A DNA stretch of 20,483 nt from Prevotellaceae bacterium (lineage in GTDB: Bacteria > Bacteroidota > Bacteroidia > Bacteroidales > UBA932). Location: NCBI GenBank assembly GCA_031284065.1, contig JAITAP010000034.1:1-20483 (forward strand), read 5' to 3'. The position numbers and the translations under genes are program-made. Each line of letters starts with the position of its first letter. Within the stretch, counting starts at the first letter, position 1. This document shows positions 12,710 through 20,483 of this stretch, one piece after another. Under the pieces are notes generated by a model. That model made no database searches and was not told the DNA's origin. It saw nothing but the letters and a program-made list of their open reading frames with translations.

Positions 12710-14665
12710 CTACTTTGCCACGTAAACCATCCTGTCGTCGCAGCCGTGAATGGTGCGGTTGTCTTTCATCTGCTGCTCAATGTAGTCGATGTGCTCCTGC
12801 GTTATGGTTTGGCCTGGTATTAGCACCGGCACTCCGGGCGGATAGGGGGTTATGAAGAAGGATGATATGCGCCCGCACGCGCTTTCGATTTTGACCTGCT
12901 CGCGCGGCTCAAAAAAGTAGGAAAGCCCCGCCGTCTGCACGTCGGGGATTTTTACGCCGACAACGCCGCGCCGGGCTTTCTTGTCAAAGCGTATTGCCTC
13001 GCGCTCCAGCTCGCTCAGGGCAAAGAACAGCTCGCCCTCCTTAGCCGTTGACGTTCCAATGGTGAAGAGGAAAAGGATAGTTCCCTCCGGCGTTGTTTTC
13101 TCCACCTCAAATCCTTTTTCCTGAAGGTAGGTTTGTATTGTCTTCATTTCGCAGTCCAGCGCCGATACGTCGAGCAGCACCTTTAGCGGGTCGTTGCCGT
13201 AGCCGTAGGTTTTGAGGTGCTTAAATTCGCGCTGAAAATCGCTAAACTCCACCACCTTTATCTTGGCGAGCCTCCTGCGCACAGCGTCGCGGAACCGTTG
13301 CGCCTGCTCCAGCGCCTTTCCCAGCAGCTTGAATCCTTCAATTTCCATCTGCATGGAGCACACCCCGAGCGAGGCGATAATCTGGTACTGCGGCGAGGTG
13401 GAGGTGTAGAGGTGAAATATTTCGCGGAAGTAGTCTTCGTCAAAATCGGCGTCGTTCACGTGGATGTAGGAGCTTTGGCTGAAGGCCGAGAGCACCTTGT
13501 GCGCGCTGTGCGTTACGTAGTCCGCGCCCGAGCAAATTGCCGAGTACTCTTGGAAGTAGGGGTGAAACGAAGCGTATCCAAACCACGCCTCATCAACAAA
13601 AACCTTGATGTGCGTGCCCTTCGTTTGATTTATCTTTTTTACCATTTCCACCACGCGCCGGATGGGAATCAGAATACCGTCGTAGGTGCATCCGGTGAGC
13701 GCCACGAGCTTCACGTCGGGATTTTTTCTTATGCCCTCCTCAATATCCTTTATGGAGGGCGGCGCAAAGATACCGTACCGCGTGGAGTACTGGCTGTTGA
13801 CGTAAATGGGCGTTGCCTGCGACTGTATGAAGCCGTAGTGCACCGATTTGTGGCAGTTTCGGTCAACAATGGCCTTATCGCCCGCGCGCAGCAGCGTTTG
13901 CAGGATGATTTTGTTGGAGTTTGACGACCCGTTTGTAACAAAAAAGGTTTTTCGCACGTTGAACGTTCTCGCCGCCTTTGCCTCCGCCAGCCCCACGTAT
14001 CCGGTGGAGTCGAGCAGCGAGCCGAGGTGCTCCACCGACGCGGAGAGGTCGCCCAGGAATACGTTGTCGCCAAAAAATTCGTAGAATGCGTAGAGGTAGG
14101 GCGAGCTTTTGAAGCTGCGCCCCCCGGCGTGCCCGGGCGTGTGCCACGCATAGTTTGCCTCCTCTACGTACTCCTTGTAGGCTGTCCAGAATGGGGTGCG
14201 CCGACGCTCGTTGAAGGTGTTGAGAATACGTTGCAGCTCCTGCTGGTGGTTGTTCACCAGCTCCTTTTTCTGAATAAAGTGCACATTTCCCAGATGGGGA
14301 TTGTACAGGTCGTAGGTATTTTGCTCCGACGTGATGATAAAGATGTGAATGTTTGAGCGCAGCGCAATAATTTTCTCCACAAAAGCCATAGAGCGGCACA
14401 CCTCCCAGTTTACGACAACAGCCTGCACGTCTCCGTACTCGGCTTTGAGCTGCTTGCCGTTGCCGGACGGCATTGCGCCGGATTCTATGTAGTCCAGCGC
14501 CGCCTCCTGCGAGAGCGCTTTTACAAATTCAATGCTCAGCGAGTTGCTTTTTTCGAGCGTTCCTTTCACCTTGTTGAAGTTATCGTAAAGGAGTTCGCCC
14601 GCGCTCTTGCTGTTTTCCACCAGCAAAATTTGTATGCGGCAGGTGGGGTTGGTTTGCTTTGCCAT
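12710..14665 (-). CDS. Orn/Lys/Arg-type PLP-dependent decarboxylase
   Basis: A 651-residue fold-type I PLP enzyme of the bacterial ornithine/lysine/arginine decarboxylase class, which removes CO2 from a basic amino acid to give a polyamine or cadaverine/agmatine. Residues 1 to about 150 form the receiver-like wing domain. The catalytic core includes YAWHTPGHAGG (172-182), FVTNGSSNSNK (242-252), DRNCHKS (268-274, PLP-stacking H272), VDEAWFGY (357-364, with D358) and SAHKVLSAFSQ (387-397, with K390 as the Schiff-base lysine). The C-terminal domain ends GCDDRMVYVAK. It is somewhat shorter than the inducible E. coli enzymes (over 700). The exact substrate cannot be read from these motifs. It is last in the minus-strand run, 34 bases after the nucleotidyltransferase. 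Confidence 0.9.
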   Translation of the reverse strand: MAKQTNPTCRIQILLVENSKSAGELLYDNFNKVKGTLEKSNSLSIEFVKALSQEAALDYIESGAMPSGNGKQLKAEYGDVQAVVVNWEVCRSMAFVEKIIALRSNIHIFIITSEQNTYDLYNPHLGNVHFIQKKELVNNHQQELQRILNTFNERRRTPFWTAYKEYVEEANYAWHTPGHAGGRSFKSSPYLYAFYEFFGDNVFLGDLSASVEHLGSLLDSTGYVGLAEAKAARTFNVRKTFFVTNGSSNSNKIILQTLLRAGDKAIVDRNCHKSVHYGFIQSQATPIYVNSQYSTRYGIFAPPSIKDIEEGIRKNPDVKLVALTGCTYDGILIPIRRVVEMVKKINQTKGTHIKVFVDEAWFGYASFHPYFQEYSAICSGADYVTHSAHKVLSAFSQSSYIHVNDADFDEDYFREIFHLYTSTSPQYQIIASLGVCSMQMEIEGFKLLGKALEQAQRFRDAVRRRLAKIKVVEFSDFQREFKHLKTYGYGNDPLKVLLDVSALDCEMKTIQTYLQEKGFEVEKTTPEGTILFLFTIGTSTAKEGELFFALSELEREAIRFDKKARRGVVGVKIPDVQTAGLSYFFEPREQVKIESACGRISSFFITPYPPGVPVLIPGQTITQEHIDYIEQQMKDNRTIHGCDDRMVYVAK

Positions 14666-14699
14666 TATTTCCGGTCAAAAGTGTGCTAAATGTGCCTTA

Positions 14700-15641
14700 T
14701 CAAGAATGAGATTTGCATGGCGCGCCGGCCGGCCGGCTCTTCCACAAGTTTTCGGGGTAAACGCCTTTGTGCACCAGCTCGTTAATTTTCATGATAACGG
14801 TTGGCTTGTCTTCGGCGTAGGTTACGCCAAACCACTTGGCGGGCGTGTCCAGCACCTTAACCTTTGCCTTTTTGCTCCGTATGAGCCTGTCAATAACGTA
14901 GGGGATAAAAAATTCGGACTTGATGTTTTGGCCGTTTTCCTTAAGGAACTCCTTAAAGTAAGATTCCGAGTACTCAAAGTACTCCGGCGTAAATCCCCAC
15001 ATGTTCATCGACGTTGGGGCGTTGTCGCTGAGCATGTTGAGCGCTCCCTTTTCGTCCTTGTAGGCGGGTTTTCCGCCCAGCCGCTCAATGTGGGTGCGCT
15101 CTACGACCGAGAGCAGAAATCCGTCGTCGCTTTTTTCGCAAATGCCGCGCGACACAGCCCCCGATTCGGACAGGGTGTTGCTGAGGTGGTAGCCCACCAT
15201 GGCGTAAAGGTCTTTTTTGTCGGCCACCTCGCCCAAAAATTTTGCCAGAACCTCAAACGATTCTTTCCCGTAGAAATCGTCAGCGTTGATAACGGCAAAA
15301 GGCTCGCGAATAGCGCTTGCGCCCATCATCACGGCGTGGTTTGTGCCCCAGGGCTTGGTGCGTTCGGGGTTGTAGGAGCACCCCTGCGGCGTTTTGTCGA
15401 TGGCTTGCAGCACAAAGTCCACCTCGATAGCGCCGCCAAAGCGGTTGGAGAACGCGTCGTGGAACGCCTGCTCAAAATCTTTGCGAATAACAAAAACTAC
15501 TTTTCCAAATCCGGCGCGCGCAGCGTCAAAGATGGAGTAATCCATAATGGTTTCGCCCGCGGGGCCTACAGCGTCCATCTGCTTAAGCCCGCCGTAGCGG
15601 CTGCCCATGCCGGCAGCAAGTACGAGAAGTGTTGGTTTCAT
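14700..15641 (-). CDS. Sugar-phosphate nucleotidyltransferase family protein
   Basis: A 313-residue cytosolic protein with the nucleotidyltransferase fold seen in enzymes that make NDP-sugars from NTP and sugar 1-phosphate. The nucleotide-binding loop is LAAGMGSRYGGLKQ (8-21), followed by PWGTNHAV (97-104) and the metal-binding NADDFYG (119-125). The later part (TSMNMWGF, then FFIPYVIDRLI and AKWFGVTYAEDK) fits the same class. No left-handed beta-helix acyltransferase domain is attached. The sugar and nucleotide are unknown. The C-terminal end lies over a GC-rich CCGG microrepeat near 14725-14736. It follows the second barrel gene by 45 bases and precedes the decarboxylase by 34. Confidence 0.85.
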   Translation of the reverse strand: MKPTLLVLAAGMGSRYGGLKQMDAVGPAGETIMDYSIFDAARAGFGKVVFVIRKDFEQAFHDAFSNRFGGAIEVDFVLQAIDKTPQGCSYNPERTKPWGTNHAVMMGASAIREPFAVINADDFYGKESFEVLAKFLGEVADKKDLYAMVGYHLSNTLSESGAVSRGICEKSDDGFLLSVVERTHIERLGGKPAYKDEKGALNMLSDNAPTSMNMWGFTPEYFEYSESYFKEFLKENGQNIKSEFFIPYVIDRLIRSKKAKVKVLDTPAKWFGVTYAEDKPTVIMKINELVHKGVYPENLWKSRPAGAPCKSHS

Positions 15642-15686
15642 TTGTATATAAAAATTTATAGTTAATGCTTATTTTTCGCTTTTGCC

Positions 15687-17258
15687 TTACTTTCCTCCGC
15701 CGGAGGGGTTCAAGGGTTTTTTATCCGGCGCAGGCTTTGGATTACTCTCAAGGGGGTTGAGCGGCTGCTTGCTGACGGGCTGCGCCGTTGCGGGCGACAG
15801 GGGGTGGAGCGGCTGCTTGCTGACGGGCTGCGCCGTTGCGGGCGACAGGAGGTGGAGCGGTCCCCGTTTTTCCGTGTTTTTGTACGTGTTTTCCGGCGAG
15901 CTTGCAGTGTTGAGCTGCAACCATCTTTTCTTTTTGTTGCCGGGTTCCCTTGGCGCACCCAGCAGCAGGCTTAACCCGACCCTGAGGTTGATTTTTTGCG
16001 CCGTTTGGTAGTTTGCCGCAAGTATATTGTCGCAAATGACGTGCAGCTGCGCTTCGCGCCGCCCAAAGAGCAGCCCCAAGCCGAGGTTGTGGCTGTGGCC
16101 GTAGCTGTACGAAAGGCTTCCGTTGATGGGGTACCGCCATGTATTTAGCGAAAGCGCAAACAGGGGGTAGCTGTTGTACTGCCCGATGGTAATCCCCGCA
16201 AGCGCACCGGCGGCGAGGTGCTTGTTCAGCGGGCATGCAACGCCAACGGTTATGGTAGGGTCTGTCCAGCGCCGGATGTTGACATGCTCGGAGTTGCTTT
16301 CCATTTCGTTCTGCGCTGTTTCTATCGCCCCTTTCAGCGTATCGACAATATTGTAGGAATTGTCGCCAAGCGGCACTCCGCGAAACGCTATATCAACGAC
16401 GTTTTGCGCCTTTTCGTGTCTGACGTTACTCCAGGTGATAGCGCCCACGTTTACAATGCTTCCCGACGCTATAAATTGCTCGTTTTTTATATCAAATCCC
16501 AGGTCAACGCCCCAGCCTTTGCCGGCAAATTTGTAGGTGCGTAGATCTTTCGGCATGGTTTCCGGAATACCTGCAATGTTAAACTCCGGGTCAAGTACCA
16601 TAGTAGTGCTCCAGTCGTGGTCGGTTTGCAGGGAGGCGACGGCCCCCATGCTGACGTCGGCAAACGTTACCCCCAGCAGCCGCTTTATCTTGCCGCCTAT
16701 GGTGATTCTGTCGCGCACCACATCCTTTGATAATCCGAGCGCAATTTCTGCGTATGAGGTGGCGCGTCCTCCCAGCCCGCTAAGGGGTATTACTTTACCT
16801 ATGTAGGGAGCATTCCCGTGCCATGCCAGCTTGACAAACTCGCCCGGGAGCGCGATTTCAGCGCGTGTTTTTTCGGTAATATCGAGCGTAAGGTATATAT
16901 CGTCCATCAGAATACCGATGTTGAGCAGGTTAATGTCAACGTTGGCGTATGCGCCTTCGTAGGGAGAGGGGTTTGCGGCTGCCGAAGTCAACGGCAGCGA
17001 GCCGCTCAGTATGTCGCCCATGTTCATTCCCTTGAGCGTTACGCCGCCGTCAAGGTATATGGACGATAGCAGGGGTATCCCGACGTAAATGCTTCCTGCC
17101 TCAGGCTGAAAAGCGGGGTTGAGCATATTTACAGCCGGCAGGTCGCGCATGAAGAACATGGTAGCGTTGTGCTGCGCCTGCGCTCCGTAGCGAGGCGACA
17201 AAGCGAGCGTCCACGCCATGAGCGCAACTCCTTTTTTTATTTGGCAGCTAAACTTCAT
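15687..17258 (-). CDS. DUF5723-type outer-membrane barrel protein with Pro-rich repeat tail
   Basis: A 523-residue protein with an N-terminal signal sequence (about 1-29, ending GAQAQ). The body (about 30-435) resembles the DUF5723 family of Bacteroidota outer-membrane beta-barrels: FFMRDLPAVNMLNPAFQPE near the start, many alternating strands, and QLHVICDNILAANYQTAQ with INLRVGLSLLLG at the end. It shares this layout with the barrel at 18190-19926. The tail from about 433 is Pro-rich and contains a 16-residue unit, PLHxLSPATAQPVSKQ, twice in tandem (467-498) plus a partial third, then SGGGK. Its ATG overlaps the stop of the upstream lipoprotein gene as ATGA, so the two are probably made together. 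The molecular role of DUF5723 proteins is not established. Confidence 0.83.
   Translation of the reverse strand: MKFSCQIKKGVALMAWTLALSPRYGAQAQHNATMFFMRDLPAVNMLNPAFQPEAGSIYVGIPLLSSIYLDGGVTLKGMNMGDILSGSLPLTSAAANPSPYEGAYANVDINLLNIGILMDDIYLTLDITEKTRAEIALPGEFVKLAWHGNAPYIGKVIPLSGLGGRATSYAEIALGLSKDVVRDRITIGGKIKRLLGVTFADVSMGAVASLQTDHDWSTTMVLDPEFNIAGIPETMPKDLRTYKFAGKGWGVDLGFDIKNEQFIASGSIVNVGAITWSNVRHEKAQNVVDIAFRGVPLGDNSYNIVDTLKGAIETAQNEMESNSEHVNIRRWTDPTITVGVACPLNKHLAAGALAGITIGQYNSYPLFALSLNTWRYPINGSLSYSYGHSHNLGLGLLFGRREAQLHVICDNILAANYQTAQKINLRVGLSLLLGAPREPGNKKKRWLQLNTASSPENTYKNTEKRGPLHLLSPATAQPVSKQPLHPLSPATAQPVSKQPLNPLESNPKPAPDKKPLNPSGGGK
15761..15856 (-). repeat. 48-base tandem repeat, two copies
   Basis: Two directly adjacent 48-base units (15761-15808 and 15809-15856) are nearly identical; the one difference I see is GGGGG versus GGAGG near the end of the unit. 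They encode the 16-residue repeat in the tail of the barrel protein, and a partial third unit lies to the left. Near identity suggests recent duplication by slippage, and copy number could vary between strains. Confidence 0.9.
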
Positions 17259-18175
17259 TTCCCGGCGTCGTTATCGTTAATTGCCATTTTTATCATAAGC
17301 CCCATGGATGCGCGTATTTTCCGTTCGTGCAAATCCTTTATCTTGTCAAAAGTCAACCCCAGCGAATCGGAGGACACTCTGAAGCTAACATGGCCAAGCG
17401 ACTGTACGGTATTCTTTGCTTCGTCGCCCTCGTAGCTGTGCGGCGGCAAGCTCTCGCCGGTTTCGTTGCGAATCGGTATCCGATATTCAAAGTTGTCCAG
17501 CGCCGTACTGTCGGCGCTAAGTATGTCCACTTGTATTTTTGCCTCTAAATTTAACCGGCTGGCTATAAAAAACTGCAATTTTATCCACCGTGCCTGGTTA
17601 ATTTCGGAAAAATCGCCGATATTGACCGATACTACGACAAAGGTGTCAACGTGGTTGCAGTAGCCGGTAAGCATTGACTCTGCCACCGGCTTGAGTGTGC
17701 TGTCGTGCTGCACCGCTTCGGCCACTATCTCCCAGGCAAAGCGGTTGATGGCGTGGTAGTAGCCTTGCTCCTGAAAAGCGCTCAGCAGCATACCCAACAC
17801 CACTTGAGGTGTTTTTTGGCTTCTGCCGGTTTCGAAGAAATCCATTTCGCTACGCAAGGGTATCGGCAATTTTTCTCTCACGCTTTCCTCCTTCGGCTTG
17901 TCCAAATCCAGCGAATCCAGCGACTGGATAGCCCGTATCAGCGCCAATGTTTTCACATCCGGTGTCAGCTGCATCTCGTTGGGAGGCAAGTAGTCAAAAA
18001 ACTGGCTGGTGAACTCAACCATTGGGAAATATTGGGAAATATCTACTTCAAGGGTTGCCAACGGTACTACTATCTCCGGCTCCCACTTTTCTTCGTTGTC
18101 GGAGCAGGCGGCAAGAGTGCAACATGACAGTACAATGCAAATATGTATCAGAAAGCGCATAATTCTATTTTTCAT
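17255..18175 (-). CDS. Lipoprotein of unknown function, partner of DUF5723 barrel
   Basis: A 306-residue protein with a lipoprotein signal peptide: MKNRIMRFLIHICIVLSCCT followed by LAAC, with C24 as the acylated cysteine. Immediately after it comes SDNEEK, an acidic stretch like the surface-export signals of Bacteroidota lipoproteins, so the protein may be displayed outside the cell. I do not recognise the mature domain. Its C-terminal half (VDTFVVVSVNIGDFSEINQA, then LEAKIQVDILSADSTALD) has the same arrangement as the partial protein at 19972-20483, suggesting paralogues. It lies 14 bases after the first barrel gene and overlaps the start of the second barrel gene by four bases (ATGA). Confidence 0.75.
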   Translation of the reverse strand: MKNRIMRFLIHICIVLSCCTLAACSDNEEKWEPEIVVPLATLEVDISQYFPMVEFTSQFFDYLPPNEMQLTPDVKTLALIRAIQSLDSLDLDKPKEESVREKLPIPLRSEMDFFETGRSQKTPQVVLGMLLSAFQEQGYYHAINRFAWEIVAEAVQHDSTLKPVAESMLTGYCNHVDTFVVVSVNIGDFSEINQARWIKLQFFIASRLNLEAKIQVDILSADSTALDNFEYRIPIRNETGESLPPHSYEGDEAKNTVQSLGHVSFRVSSDSLGLTFDKIKDLHERKIRASMGLMIKMAINDNDAGK

Positions 18176-18189
18176 GTAAAGGTAGCTAT

Positions 18190-19926
18190 TTATTTTTTAT
18201 TTTTCCCCTTTACCTTGACGTTCTTGTCGTCGGCTTCTTCCCGCAGGGCTCTTTCCAACAGCTTTTTCTTTTCGGACTTTGGCGCTACGACCGGTGGTTT
18301 TTTTTTCTTTTTTACGGTTTCGCCCGCTTCCATTTCCTCTTGCATGGCTCGCTTCAGCAAGTCTTCCCGGCTCATTTTTTTTGCCGGTTTTGCCGATTTT
18401 TTTGCCACCGGAGCAGCGGCTCTTTTCTTCACAGAGTCCTGCACGGTTTGCCTGTAGCGCGGCGTGGCCGCCGCCGTATCGGGCGCAATGCTGAGCATAT
18501 CCGGTTGCAGCTCCGGCGAAAATCCGGCGGTTGTGTTCGGCGATGCGTCAAGCGCGTCGCCTTCGGCGAGCGGCTCGCTGCGCTTTGCCCTGCCCTTGCC
18601 CAGCAGAATGTTAAGCCCCATGCGGACGTTAACGTTTTGAGCCGTTTTGAAGTTTGCCGCCAAAAGGTTGTCGGCAATGATATGCCACTGCACGACCCTG
18701 CGGCCAACGAGCAGCCCCACGCCCACGTTGCTGTTGCGGTTGTAGTAGCTGTAGGAGACGCTGCCGTTTACCATAAATCCCTGCGTATTGGCGGACAGCG
18801 CAAACATGGGCAAGTTTTCGTACCGCAAAAACCGGTAGCCAAACAGCGCCCCGGCGTTGAGGTACTTTGCCACCTCGTAGCTTGCGCCAACGTACACGGT
18901 GGGCGAAAGCCACTGCCGCTCGCTGACGGAGGCCGATGTTACGGTGGTTTTTTGCTTCACGGAGTCGAGCAGGCCGGAGGTAAAATCCGTGCCGCCGCCA
19001 AGAGATATTCCCTCAAACTCAATATTGCTGCCCGGCTTTTGCTGCGTTACCTTCTGCCCTTTCCAACTTATAAACCCGACGTCGAGCACGCTTGCGGACA
19101 CGTTGAGCCCTTTGACCCAGGGCAAGTCCCAGCTACCGCCAAAGTCAAACGCCACGCCCATGTTGCCGGCATCAAACTTGTAGCTTCCAAGCCCCGCGCT
19201 AATCAGGCTGTCCATCGGAAAGCTGCCCTGCGGCGCCGTAACGGGCAGGCCGGAGAGGAAAATATCGGGGTTGAGCCCTACGGAGATTTTGTAGCTGCCT
19301 GTGTCGGTTGTGAAGTCCGTGCCCTTGCCAAACCCGACCTGCGCGTTGGCAAGCCCCTGCAAGTACTTGAACTTTGCGCCCACAAGGAGGTTCCTCGCTA
19401 CCTCTTTGGAAATTCCCAGCGAAATTTCGCCGTAGCCGAGCAGGGATACCCCCAGCCCCTCCAAGCTGAGGGTTTCCCCAAGCGTTTCTTCGTGCCCGTT
19501 GCCGTACCACATTAGCCTTTCCAAGTCTTTGGGTATGCGGCCGTCAATGTTGAGCTTGATTTTGCTGTCGAAGGAAAGGTACATATCCTTGAGCATGAAG
19601 CCAAAGTTGATAAGGTTAAATTCGCCGTCGAAAGTCAGCGCGCTGAAGTCGCCTGCGCCCGTCGCAATAGCCTTGTAGTCGGGGCTAAGGTAGGCGTTGC
19701 CCAGCGTGAAGTACTCGCCCGACAACATTCCACTTACCGAAGTTGGCGCGAGCAAAGGAACCAGCGGAATCCCCACGTACACGCTTCCGTTGCGGGGCTG
19801 AAAGGCGGGGTTGAGCTGGCTGTTCAGCGGCAAATCCTTTATATGGTACAGCGTAGGGTTGAGCTGGGCGCGAGCCGCCGTTACCCACAGCAGCGTTATT
19901 GTGGAAAAAAGAATAAGCTGTTTCAT
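18190..19926 (-). CDS. DUF5723-type outer-membrane barrel protein with Lys-rich tail
   Basis: A 578-residue protein with a signal peptide (MKQLILFSTITLLWVTAARA, then Q21). Residues 21 to about 445 resemble a DUF5723 outer-membrane barrel: YHIKDLPLNSQLNPAFQPR (27-45), SVYVGIPLVP, WHIIADNLLAANFKTAQ (414-430) and VNVRMGLNILLG (432-443). These match positions in the paralogue at 15687-17258. The tail (about 446-578) is unlike the paralogue's: it is first Ala/Pro/Thr-rich, then strongly basic, with two related helix-like segments, KKMSREDLLKRAMQEEMEAG (517-536) and SEKKKLLERALREEADDKN (551-569). A basic tail of this kind could bind anionic partners or sit in the periplasm, but that is inference. 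The gene follows the partial lipoprotein-like gene by 45 bases. Confidence 0.83.
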   Translation of the reverse strand: MKQLILFSTITLLWVTAARAQLNPTLYHIKDLPLNSQLNPAFQPRNGSVYVGIPLVPLLAPTSVSGMLSGEYFTLGNAYLSPDYKAIATGAGDFSALTFDGEFNLINFGFMLKDMYLSFDSKIKLNIDGRIPKDLERLMWYGNGHEETLGETLSLEGLGVSLLGYGEISLGISKEVARNLLVGAKFKYLQGLANAQVGFGKGTDFTTDTGSYKISVGLNPDIFLSGLPVTAPQGSFPMDSLISAGLGSYKFDAGNMGVAFDFGGSWDLPWVKGLNVSASVLDVGFISWKGQKVTQQKPGSNIEFEGISLGGGTDFTSGLLDSVKQKTTVTSASVSERQWLSPTVYVGASYEVAKYLNAGALFGYRFLRYENLPMFALSANTQGFMVNGSVSYSYYNRNSNVGVGLLVGRRVVQWHIIADNLLAANFKTAQNVNVRMGLNILLGKGRAKRSEPLAEGDALDASPNTTAGFSPELQPDMLSIAPDTAAATPRYRQTVQDSVKKRAAAPVAKKSAKPAKKMSREDLLKRAMQEEMEAGETVKKKKKPPVVAPKSEKKKLLERALREEADDKNVKVKGKNKK

Positions 19927-19971
19927 TATAAAAACGTATCAGAATAAAACATGTCAGAGGTGTTAGGTACT

Positions 19972-20483
19972 TCAAAGCTTCAGCTTGATGGGCGCTTGCA
20001 CGTTCACGCGCAGGCTAAAGGAAATGGTTCTTTGCGATAGCCTTCGGAGGATGCCTTCATCAATCTTCGCTTCTCCTCGACTAACCTTAACGCTAAACGC
20101 CACCCCCCTTATTTCGTCTAATAAAGTTTTGTCTCCTTTACCAAAAGGTAGGAAAAGAGATTCGCCAAAATCGTTGCTATTTACTATACTGCTTATGCTA
20201 TCGCCGTTAGCGTTAATAAAGTTGGCGGAAATTGTAACGTCAAAGGGCAGCTCACTGTTTATATCCAAATAAATGTTGAGGGTGTCTATGGGTGTACCTT
20301 CGCCAACATACTCTGACAGATTAAGGACTATGGTATCCGCCATGTTTGCCTGTTCCAGAAGGCCATCTATCTGGTCGTTTATGGAGCCAAGGTAGTCCTT
20401 GCCCATGGTTGAGAGCAGGTTTGCGGCAGTGATAAACACGTCGGTTGGGTGTATCATTGCGTCCAGCAGGTTGTGGATGGCAG
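19972..20483 (-). CDS. Partial lipoprotein-like protein, cut by the right window edge
   Basis: The frame stays open through the right edge: upstream of the ATG at 20457 the codons read AIHNLLDA before MIHPTDV, so this ATG is probably internal and the true start lies outside the window. The visible part, about 170 residues, ends RVNVQAPIKLKL. It includes ADTIVLNLSEYVGEGTPIDT, LPFDVTISANFINANGDSIS and EGILRRLSQRTISFSLRV. The pattern matches the C-terminal half of the lipoprotein at 17255-18175 and its place just before a DUF5723 barrel gene is the same, so it is probably a paralogous partner. Function unknown, and whether it is a lipoprotein cannot be seen here. Confidence 0.65.
   Translation of the reverse strand, partial: AIHNLLDAMIHPTDVFITAANLLSTMGKDYLGSINDQIDGLLEQANMADTIVLNLSEYVGEGTPIDTLNIYLDINSELPFDVTISANFINANGDSISSIVNSNDFGESLFLPFGKGDKTLLDEIRGVAFSVKVSRGEAKIDEGILRRLSQRTISFSLRVNVQAPIKLKL

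Noticed and set aside
14719..14737. Adjacent AscI and FseI type sites (GGCGCGCC, GGCCGGCC), suggesting vector sequence
   Set aside because: They form a CCGG microrepeat inside the C-terminal codons of an otherwise normal nucleotidyltransferase gene; no other vector sequence is present.
1..20483. CRISPR arrays, tRNA or rRNA genes, insertion sequences
   Set aside because: No regularly spaced direct repeats with unique spacers, no tRNA-like or rRNA sequence and no transposase-like protein were seen on either strand.

Overview
The window looks like chromosomal DNA from a member of the Bacteroidota, most likely the Bacteroidales. Four things point there: a fused LpxC-FabZ protein, a type IX secretion (T9SS) type-B sorting domain, paired DUF5723 outer-membrane barrels, and several copies of the Bacteroidota -7 promoter box TAnnTTTG, two of them with a TTTG box 20 bases upstream. 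The base composition is fairly GC-rich, so many genes cast long open shadow frames on the opposite strand. I see no rRNA, tRNA, transposase, phage gene or CRISPR array.

Layout. Positions 1-422 hold no convincing protein gene, but carry nested inverted repeats and two promoter-like boxes. A secreted SpoIID/LytB-domain protein (423-1700, +) converges on a secreted protein with a T9SS type-B C-terminal domain (1844-3499, -). A divergent spacer leads to the lipid A block on the plus strand: an HD-domain phosphohydrolase (3764-5008), lpxD (5147-6196), lpxC-fabZ (6334-7725, own promoter) and lpxA (7791-8582). A secreted DUF5703-type glycoside hydrolase (8582-10762) overlaps the lpxA stop codon by one base. 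Then come an HU-family DNA-binding protein with a clear promoter and terminator, a TrmH-family RNA methyltransferase and a KdgF-like cupin, all plus strand.

From 12710 to the right edge every gene is on the minus strand. In transcription order (right to left) they are: a partial gene cut by the window edge, a DUF5723 barrel, a lipoprotein, a second DUF5723 barrel, a sugar-phosphate nucleotidyltransferase and an Orn/Lys/Arg-type PLP decarboxylase. Gaps are 45 bases or less, so this may be one long operon. The first four genes look like two copies of a two-gene module (lipoprotein-like protein plus barrel) whose barrel proteins have acquired completely different C-terminal tails.

Most notable points. 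(1) The glycoside hydrolase stops at a TGA where a Trp codon would be expected, and the same frame continues for 54 codons that read like the family's missing C-terminus. (2) The duplicated barrel/lipoprotein module is the best candidate for a poorly described envelope system. (3) The lpxD start codon sits at the end of a run of 8-base phased repeats. (4) A 16-codon hydrophobic mini-ORF with a perfect AGGAGG overlaps the HD gene start as ATGA. All calls come from reading the sequence; no database search was run.
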